DNA of 64,000 nucleotides from Saprospiraceae bacterium. GTDB taxonomy: Bacteria > Bacteroidota > Bacteroidia > Chitinophagales > Saprospiraceae. Below are positions 33,872 to 42,600 of this stretch, one piece after another. The translations under genes were made by a program, and so were the position numbers. Each line of letters begins with the position of its first letter. Position 1 is the stretch's first letter. The notes under the pieces were generated by a model. That model searched no databases. It was given only the letters and a program-made list of their open reading frames with translations, and was not told the origin of the DNA. The stretch is from assembly GCA_016787415.1 (NCBI GenBank), contig JAEUUT010000060.1, forward strand, positions 16,351 through 80,350. The letters are read 5' to 3'.

Positions 33872-34942
33872 ATGTACTTTTTTCGATTGCTGTTTTGTTG
33901 CAGCCTCTTGCTATTGCTTGTCAACCGTAGTCAGGCACAGGAAATCACACAGGATTCCTCCGTGCGTTTTTTTGGCGTTCCGCTCGTTTTTTTTAGTTCG
34001 GATACCAAATGGGGCGGAGGAGCAGGCGGTGTATTGACATTTCGTGGGTATCGACTTCGTTCGAGTGTCACATTTAGCCTCACTTACACACAGCGCAAAC
34101 AATGGCTGGCCCTTTTTCCCTTTGTATGGTATGGTCGCCGTGGGAACTGGCGCGTATATGGCGAGGCTGGCTGGGTGAATTACACCTATCGTTATTTTGG
34201 TCTGGGAAATAATTATTCGAATGACTATGTAGAGTATTACAAAGCCGAATATCCACGGCTGCGCATTACGGCTACGCGCAGCATCAACCGACGCTTATCG
34301 GCAGGCTTGCGCACCTATCTGGAAGGCTATCGCATTATTGAAAAAGAGGCCGGCAAGGAACTGGATCAACATAAAGTAATCGGCGCCGAGGGCGGTTTTT
34401 CTTCCGGCCTCGGGCTTGTCGCTTTGTTGGATACGCGAGAGAACCAGTTTTTCCCGCGCAATGGCTGGTATGTGGAGGCCACACTTTCCGGTGAGCATCC
34501 GCTTACCTTAAGTACATTCCGTTACCTGCGTTTTTTGGTTGATGCAGCCCATTATCAGTCGCTGGGAGGCAAGTGGGTGCTGGCAACACAGTTGTACTCA
34601 CAGTTTACGACCCCTCAGGCGCCGTTTTTTCAATTGCCTTCGCTCGGTGGGAACCGGCGTCTGCGCGGGTATCCCGATTTTAAATACCGCGATCGCCATG
34701 TAGTGCTGCTCCAGAATGAACTGCGCTTCCCGTTAGTCTGGCGTTTCAAGGGTGTGGCATTTGCTGCTGCAGGCGCTGTATTCGGCACTCCACACGAACG
34801 CACACGATGGCGCCTCAACGGCGGAGTCGGGTTGCGGGTAGAATTTGACCGCCAGCAACAGCAACACTTGAGGCTCGACTACGGCTGGGGCGAGTTTCCG
34901 GGCAACTCCGGGTTTTATCTGACTTTTGGCGAAGCATTTTGA
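33872..34942 (+). CDS. Omp85/BamA-like barrel protein without POTRA domains
   Basis: 356-residue outer-membrane protein; signal peptide MYFFRLLFCCSLLLLLVNRS then QAQ. The 16-stranded Omp85-type barrel is indicated by the conserved L6-loop signature SLGGNRRLRGYPDFKYRDRH and the C-terminal aromatic strand NSGFYLTFGEAF. No POTRA domains precede the barrel, which begins within ~30 residues of the signal, so it is not BamA itself; lipid or protein export roles are possible. The ATG at 33872 is preceded at 4 nt by TATGTTTC, near the TAnnTTTG box, perhaps a leaderless promoter. Confidence 0.85.
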   Translation: MYFFRLLFCCSLLLLLVNRSQAQEITQDSSVRFFGVPLVFFSSDTKWGGGAGGVLTFRGYRLRSSVTFSLTYTQRKQWLALFPFVWYGRRGNWRVYGEAGWVNYTYRYFGLGNNYSNDYVEYYKAEYPRLRITATRSINRRLSAGLRTYLEGYRIIEKEAGKELDQHKVIGAEGGFSSGLGLVALLDTRENQFFPRNGWYVEATLSGEHPLTLSTFRYLRFLVDAAHYQSLGGKWVLATQLYSQFTTPQAPFFQLPSLGGNRRLRGYPDFKYRDRHVVLLQNELRFPLVWRFKGVAFAAAGAVFGTPHERTRWRLNGGVGLRVEFDRQQQQHLRLDYGWGEFPGNSGFYLTFGEAF

Positions 34943-34992
34943 GTTGAATAAGAAATCCTGCCAGTTTTCGTTTTTTCTGAAAACTGTTTTAC

Positions 34993-35859
34993 ATGAGAAC
35001 ATCCCTTTTTCTGTACCTGTTGCTGTCGACCGCGTTTCCGGCAATTGCACAAAAAAGCCCCGTGTCTTCTTCCCGAATCCTCGACTTGCGTGATGCCTTA
35101 TCGCGGAAAGTGATACAGGTAGAAGTGACCGGCCTGGGCGGCCACCATGGAGAATGCCTGAAAATTACCTGCAAGAACCTGGGAGGGCAGCAAATACGCG
35201 TGCATTTCCCGCAGGGGCAGTTGATGGAACCCGCCGACTCCAATCAGCAAACCCTGGTAGTGGCCGAGGAAAAATGGCTGGCCGTTTCCACAAAAAAGCC
35301 GGCTGAAATATTGTTAAAAACTTTTTGCACCCAAGCCGGCGACCTCTCCCCTACCCGCGGCTCCCTGTTTTCTGTGGCTGCCATGGCGCCAGAAACGCTT
35401 TGTAAAGTGCTGCAATACATTTCTGAGCACGGAAAAACGGAGGATGTGGCCGCTCAGGCAGCCGTTTGGGCTACCATCAGCCGTACAGGGCTGGGCAGCA
35501 TCGGCGACCCCCAACTTACACAATTTGTAGCCCTGCAATTGGGAAAAGCAACACCTTCCTACCGCATCAGACACGAAAAAGTGGAATCAGTGCCAGGCAA
35601 GGCGGCCGATCTGGGCAAAGCCCTGGTCGTAGAGGGCAATTTTATGTACTATCTTGAAAAGGATGAAATGGTGCGAATGGTGCTGCTCGACGAGTCAGGC
35701 GCTCTGGTAAAAACCATTTCCAAAGATGAAAAAATGATAGCAGGCGAACATCGCAGCGGACTGCAACTGCAGGTGTGGAACCTCCAGCCCGGCAAATACA
35801 TCGTACGTATGCAAACCAAAGACGGACGTGTGATCAAGGATATGGAAGTGGAGTTTTAG
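34993..35859 (+). CDS. Hypothetical secreted protein
   Basis: 288 residues with signal peptide MRTSLFLYLLLSTAFPAIAQ. No domain is recognised in the first 200 residues. The last ~70 (VRMVLLDESGALVKTISKDE to NLQPGKYIVRMQTKDGRVIK) look like a small beta-sandwich of the kind found as C-terminal tails in T9SS or FlgD-like proteins, but the fit to a type A sorting domain is weak. 51 nt after the Omp85-like gene, so cotranscription is likely. Confidence 0.72.
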   Translation: MRTSLFLYLLLSTAFPAIAQKSPVSSSRILDLRDALSRKVIQVEVTGLGGHHGECLKITCKNLGGQQIRVHFPQGQLMEPADSNQQTLVVAEEKWLAVSTKKPAEILLKTFCTQAGDLSPTRGSLFSVAAMAPETLCKVLQYISEHGKTEDVAAQAAVWATISRTGLGSIGDPQLTQFVALQLGKATPSYRIRHEKVESVPGKAADLGKALVVEGNFMYYLEKDEMVRMVLLDESGALVKTISKDEKMIAGEHRSGLQLQVWNLQPGKYIVRMQTKDGRVIKDMEVEF

Positions 35860-35985
35860 ACTAGGTTGGGGACTTTTTCCAGCAATGCAGTTCGGTTTTT
35901 CCTTACACATTGTAAAAGAAATACGATAGTGCGGATTGTGCGGATTATATGGATTTTTGTGGCCTCACTGTTTATCTAGCCCAAC

Positions 35986-36327
35986 ATGTCTTTACAACTA
36001 AAGTCCACGTTTGTATTCGCACTCCATCTTTTCGTAACCATTCTGGCCTGGGTAGCACCGTTTCTTTTTTCCTGGCAATGGTGCATCGCGGCATACACAG
36101 CCGTCATGCTTCAGTTTACCATATTTGGCAAGTGCCTGATGAACGAACACCATGGACTGGCCGAGGAGGGCGACCGTATTTTCTACACGGATTTGCTGGA
36201 AAAAATGAACCTCCACTTCGATCGAGCCAGTGTAAAATGGGTCGTTCGCCGATTGTTGTATCCGGTATTGGGAGTCGTGGCGCTTGTCTGGCAAGTGATA
36301 CTGGGTAATGCGCCGTTGTTGTTTTAG
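35986..36327 (+). CDS. Hypothetical two- or three-helix membrane protein
   Basis: 113 residues with hydrophobic segments FVFALHLFVTILAWVAPFLF, WQWCIAAYTAVMLQFTIFGK and LYPVLGVVALVWQVILGNA. The HHGLAEEGDRIFYTDLLEKM loop is polar and charged. Small proteins of this shape are widespread but unnamed in Bacteroidota. The ATG at 35986 is preferred to an alternative frame at 35949. Confidence 0.7.
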   Translation: MSLQLKSTFVFALHLFVTILAWVAPFLFSWQWCIAAYTAVMLQFTIFGKCLMNEHHGLAEEGDRIFYTDLLEKMNLHFDRASVKWVVRRLLYPVLGVVALVWQVILGNAPLLF

Positions 36328-36382
36328 AAGGTTTCCTTAAAGTGGAGCCACTGTATTTTTTTCGAAACGGGGCTACATTTTT

Positions 36383-36536
36383 CCTGTAGAGTAATTTCTC
36401 GCAGAACTCGCAGATTAATACGCAGAATTCGCAGAACGTAGAGTACACATTTAACCTCGATGAATACAAGGTGCACTCTACGTTCTGCGAATTCTGCGTA
36501 TTAATCTGCGAGTTCTGCGGGAAATTACTCTACGGG
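36383..36536. repeat. 66-bp-arm inverted repeat with CGCAG phrases
   Basis: The arms 36383-36448 and 36471-36536 are reverse complements over 66 bp with three differences, around a 22-nt loop. The arms carry four CGCAG phrases spaced 9-12 bp, the tag TGTAGAGTAATTTC at the outer end, and GAACGTAGAGTACAC at the loop. Same family as 18137-18290, and next to the same kind of terminator. Confidence 0.95.
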
Positions 36537-36548
36537 AAATTACTCTGC

Positions 36549-36588
36549 AAAAAAATCCCGAATCCTGGCTTACACCAAAATTCGGGAT
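36549..36588 (-). terminator. Intrinsic terminator of the 2361-residue gene (minus strand)
   Basis: On the minus strand, ATCCCGAATTTTGGTG pairs with CAGGATTCGGGAT and is followed by seven T. The core is almost identical to the terminator at 18085-18126, and both stand next to a CGCAG palindrome. Confidence 0.88.
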
Positions 36589-36649
36589 GTCTAATATTTA
36601 ATAATGGCTGTATGAACCGGCACTGCGCCAGTTCATACAGTTTTTGATC

Positions 36650-39600
36650 TCATCGAATGATGGTTACATCGCCTTTGAACGTTTCGATTTGTCCATCCAG
36701 GAATTCAATTTCAGCAGCCCAAACGTACACGCCTGGCTGACCTTTTTCACCTCGGATGGTACCATTCCAGGCATGCGTCAGGTCGTTGGGCAGGAAGTTC
36801 TGCACTTCGAATACTGCATCGCCCCAGCGGTCAAAAATTAGCCATTTGTGGATTTTGACCACATCTTTTCCGCCTTGAATCATCAATACAGAGCGCAGCG
36901 GATCGTCGCTGTTCATATTGAAAATATTCGGAATAAACACCTGGCGATCTTTTCTGACCGTGATATTCAGCACATCACTGGCAACACACCCATTTTCATC
37001 CTGAACTGTCACAATATGTCTGTTCGACTGCAATGGCAGGTAAGCGAATGTGCAGCAATCTGCCGAATCACGGTTGGGCGACTGGTTCCATTTCACTGTT
37101 GAAATCGGTGTTTCATTGGTAATCACGGCCTGCACCGTAACGCTGTCGCCGAGGTGAACAAACATATCAGGGCCCAGTTCAACAAACAGTTCGCCTGGTT
37201 CCACGATGTTAACCAGTGTATCAAGAATACAACCATTCGCATCTTCCAGCGAAATGGTGTATTCTCCTGCGTTCAGGTTGCTGAACTGATCGATGCTGCT
37301 GGCAGTTGCACCATTGAGGCTGTACATAAATGGTTCCACCCCGCCATTGACGCCAGTGATGGCAATTACGCCGTTTTCATCTCCAAAACATTTGATGTCG
37401 CGGACTGTGACATCGAGAGAAGTAGGCACATTCGGGTCGGTGGCCACCTGTACCGACTGGGTACTGGTACACCCGTTCAACAGATTGGTTACCAGGAGAG
37501 TGTAGGTGCCCGGAGCATCTACCACTGGCGCAAGGGTATTGGCACCAGACAAGATATTGCCACCCGTTGTGGTCCAGTCATAGGAGAATGAACCGCCTGT
37601 GGAGGTGCCATTCCCATTGATAGACAACGAAGTCGTGGTACAATTCAGGCTTCCCGGTACCGTAGCCACAATCGTCGGCTGGGTGAAGTTGGCAGAAACA
37701 TTTACAGGTATCGGGTTGACGCATCCATTGCTGGCAACCACGTTGAACGTGTAGGCGCCTGCCGTGGTAATCGTAACCGTTTGAGTAGTTGCGTTAAAGC
37801 CATTAGGGCCCGACCAGAAGAAAGATGCACCCTGTGTAATAACATTACCGGTGATGCTGCCCACACCATTATTGGTACAGTTCAATTCATCGCCTTCAGC
37901 AGTACCCAGCGGGAAATTGGCATCCACGTTCATCTGGGTGGAAGCAACCGTCGTACAACCGTTTGTGGCTGTTACCGTTACGCTATACGCGCCAGGCAGG
38001 TTGACATCCACCGTCGACTGGTTGGCATTGCCCGCATTGATACCCTGGCCTTCCCATTCGTAGAGGGAACCCGGATCCGAACTGGTAGCCACAAGCGTTC
38101 CGGTTGGACTTTGACAGGTAATCGTATCGCCTTGTGCGCTTGCTACCGGAGGTGCAGTATCCAGATCAACCAGAACATTGTCAGTAGACTGACAACCCGA
38201 AACAGGGTTGATGACAGTGAGCATATAATTTCCGGAAACGGTAACAGAAATCGAAGCATTGTGTTCGCTGCCCACTGGCACGCCGGTACCCGACCAGGTG
38301 TATTCCAGTTGTCCGCTTGGAGAAGTGGAAGCACTTCCATCCAGTGTTACCTGGGTTACGGCACATGTGATCGTCTGATCGACACCTGCTGCGGATACCG
38401 GCAGGTTTTGATCCTGTAATACTTCTACATCGTCGGTAGCGCTACAACCATTGAGGTTGTTTACAATGGTCAGTGTGTAAGGGCCGACGCCCGTAACAAC
38501 CGGGTTTGCAGAAGATTGATTGCCTGCGTTGATGCCCGCGCCATTCCATGTGATGGTGTAATCCGTCCCGCTGCTGGAGCCTGTAGACATCAGTGTTACA
38601 CCCGAGGTGCTGTTGGCACAGGTAAGCGTCTGGTCTGGCCCTGCAAAAACAAAGGGCGGATTAATATCTTCCAGTACCGTCACCTGATCGGTATTGGTGC
38701 AACCGTTTTGTGTATTGGTGACGGTGAGGATATAGTTGCCAATGAGGTGTACATTGGGGGAGTTGAGGGTTTCTTCTCCTGCAACAATACCCGGACCTGA
38801 CCATTGATAGGTAAATTCGGCGCCACTCTGCGATAATGCACCATCCAGTTGAACGGTGTCGATGGCGCAGGTCAACGTTTGATCAATACCGGCGGAAGTG
38901 ATGGGAAGCACAGCATCGCGGCCCACATACACCATATCCGTGGCGGTACAATGGTTGTCGATATTGGTAACCGTAACAATATAGGTACCAGAATCTGACA
39001 CCATCGGACTGATGACATTGAAATTACTGGAATTGATACCACTTCCCTGCCACAGGTATTCAATATCGGTTCCTGTGCTGGAATTGGAGCCATCTATGGC
39101 CTGCGTCGGAGTCAGGCAGTCGAGCACCAGATCGGCGCCGGCGTCTGCTGTTGGCGGTGTAACATTTTCGTCAATTACAACCGCATCGGTAGCCGTACAT
39201 CCGTTGACCGGATTGGTAACCAACAGGGTGTAAGTATCTGGAAGTGTAATGACCGGGTTTTGTTGCGTTTCGTTAGCGGCAGTAATCCCTTGTCCAACCC
39301 AGAAATAGTCAAGACCAGCGGTAGAACCGTTTCCGTTCAGGGTGATGCTGGTCTTTTGACAATCCAGTCGATCATCCGTACCTGCTGCGGCAATCGGGGC
39401 GACCTTATCTTCCAGAACAATAACAGTATCTTTTGAAACACAACTGTTTATGGTGTTGGTCACTGTTAAAATGTAGGCATCCGCCAGCGCTACATCGGGC
39501 GTGAGCGATGCTTCATTTACAGGTGTAATACTCTGACCGGCCCAAAGAATTTGAACGCCGTTACCATTAGAAGAGGCGCTAGCATCCAGCACGATCAATG

Positions 39601-42600
39601 GATTCTGACACGTTATTACCGTATCGGCGCCGGCATCTGCTACCGGATAATTGAGGTCTTCTGCAATATCTACGTTGCTGAGCGCAATACAACCGTTTGT
39701 CTGGTTGGTCACTTGAAGTTCATAAGAGCCTGCAACAGCAACATTGAGTGTAGGCAGCGCTTCATTTCCTGTATTGATATCCGGCCCTGTCCAGAGGTAT
39801 TTAATATTCGCTCCTGAAGAAGAATTGCCACCGATCGGCACCATACTGTGCGCACAATCAATAATCTGGCTGGTTCCGGCATTCGCTACCGGCGCAATAG
39901 AATCTGATACTACAAGTGCGTCGGCAGTAGCGGTACAAGTGTTGCCGGTATTAGTAATCAGCACAGTATATGTGCCAGATTGATTCACTACCGGGCGCGG
40001 GAGATTTTGCGTGGCGGCTGTAATACCCGGTCCGCTCCACAGGAGTGTAAACCCGGCGCCTGTCGAAGAACCGCTTGCATCCAGCGTGTCTGTATGGTTG
40101 TTGTAGCAGTTCAAAGTAAGGTCTGCACCTGCCACTGAAATCGGCCCCAGCGTATCAATCGTAATGATTACTTCATCCGTGTTGGTACAACTATTGGCGA
40201 TATTGGTAACCGTCAGGTTGTAAGTGCCTGGCAAATTAATATTTTGCGGGTTAAGCGTCGAACTGTTTGCACCTGAAATCCCCGGCCCTGCCCAGAGGTA
40301 TTGAATATTAGCGCCGGTAGTAGAATTGGAGGCATCAATATTCACGCTGGTTACCGTACAGTTCAACACCAGATCAGCACCTGCTTGCGCCGTTGGGACG
40401 CTGGAATCTTCCGTGATGACTACCTGATCGGAAGCCGTACAGTGGTTAACAGTATTGGTAACAACAAGGGTATAGGTGCCGGGATCGACGATGGTCGGAT
40501 TGGGCAACGTTTCATTGGACGCATTGATACCCGGTCCACTCCAAATAAATGCAATAGAAGAAGGGCCACCGCTACCGTTCAGGGCAATGCCATTTGGAGT
40601 TGTGCAGGAAAGCAAGGAATCCGTGCCAGCATCAACCGTCGGATTGGCAATATCCTGCAAAATCGTAACGTTGTCGGTAGCCGTACAATTGTTATTTGCA
40701 TTGGTAATCGTCAGCGTATACAAACCCGGGGCATTCACTTGCGGCGTGTAGGAAGACTGGTTTCCGGCATTGATACCAGGCCCCGTCCATATAGCGCTGA
40801 ATCCGGCGCCCTGCGACGAATTGCCACCGTTGAGAACAATGCTCGTAACCGTACAATTCAGCGTGCTGTCATTTCCTGCCAGCGCCGTCGGATAGGCTAC
40901 CAGATTGGTTATCAGGGTAGTGTCGCTGGTTGAGCAGCCGTTGTTCGCATTGTTAACCGTTAGAATGTACGTTCCACTGGAAGAAACCACCGGCATCGGC
41001 TGATTTTGATTGGCGGCCGTGATGCCAGGCCCCGCCCACACAACAGTAATTCCTGCACCTGAACTGGTGCTTGCGCCACCCAGCGTTATGGTTGTCACAG
41101 TGCAACTCAAGGCCTGATCTGCGCCTGCGTTTGCCACAGGAGCATTGGCATCCTGAGAGATGATCACCTGATCGGTAGCGGTGCAATGGTTGACAGGATT
41201 GGTTACCTGCAAAGTATATGTGTCGGGAACATGTACGATCGGGTTCTGGATGGACTGGTTGCCTGCATTAATATCCAGTCCCGTCCACAGGAAGGTTACA
41301 CCTGCCGGGCCACCGCTACCGTTGAGCGTTACACCATTGGTGGAGGAGCAAGTCAAAATCTGGTCATTGCCGGCATTTACGGTTGGAGGAGTGATATTTT
41401 GGGTCACCACTACTACATCCGTTGCAGTACAGGTGCTTACAATATTGGTCACAGTAATCGTATAGGTACCTGGCAGGCTTACTTGAGGCGTGTACAAATT
41501 TTGGTTGGAAGCATTAATGCCTGGCCCCGACCAAATAGCAGTAAAGTTGGCACCCTGGGATGATCCCGAACCATTCAGGGTGACATTTAAAATGCTGCAA
41601 TTCAAAATGGAGTCGGCGCCTGCATTGGCAGTAGGTAGCGTTGTCAATTGAGCCACTTGCACCGTATCCGTATCGGAACATCCATTTCCGGTATTCAATA
41701 CACTCAGGATATAGGTACCGCCTGTTGATACACTGGGAGATTGCTGGTTTTGATTTGCGCCGGTAATACCCGGTCCTGTCCAGGTATATTGGAACGTGCC
41801 GGCGCCACCGGCAGAACCGCTGAGTACCACACTGGATTGCTGACAGTTGATCGTCTGGTCGGCGCCTGCGCTGGCTGTTGGCGGGGTATTGTCCTGATTG
41901 ACGGTAGTAGTAGCCGTTTGTGAGCACCCATTGGCCGGGTTTATTACTGTAACGATATATGATCCGGGGGCATTCACCGTCGGATTTTCCTGTTGCTGGT
42001 TGCCGGCGTTGATACCGGGCCCGCTCCAACTATAGTTGGCAGGCGTTGCATTGGATCCGCCATCGAGCGTTACCGTAGGTTGTGTACAACTGATCGAACC
42101 ACCAACGGCCGTAGCAGTTGGCAAGGTGTTGTTCGGAACAACAGTCGTCGTGGCAATAGAAGTACAGCCATTGCCCGGATTGGTAATGGAAACCGTATAG
42201 GTACCACCCGCACTTACACTTGGGCTTTGTAAAAATTGATTGGATGCGTTAATTCCCGGCCCGGCCCACTGATAATTGACGCCTGAAGTCGGCGAACTGG
42301 ATTGCAGCGTCACATTGGGCACTGCACAGGTGATAGTGCCCCCGGTAGCGTTTGCTCCAGGGAATGCTGCCGTTGAAGTGACATTTACAGTAGCCGTGTC
42401 TCTACAGGTTGTTCCCGAAACCGTATTGGTTATGATCAGATTATAAGTACCGGGCCCCATTATATTATGGTTGGCCCCGGTACCCAACACCGTCCACGCC
42501 GCATCTGTCCACCTGTATGTAGATGTCGGTAATGCTGTTGACCCCGTACTGTTCAAAGTGAGGTTCGGATTCGTGCAATTGATCTGGGGGACTGCCGGAA

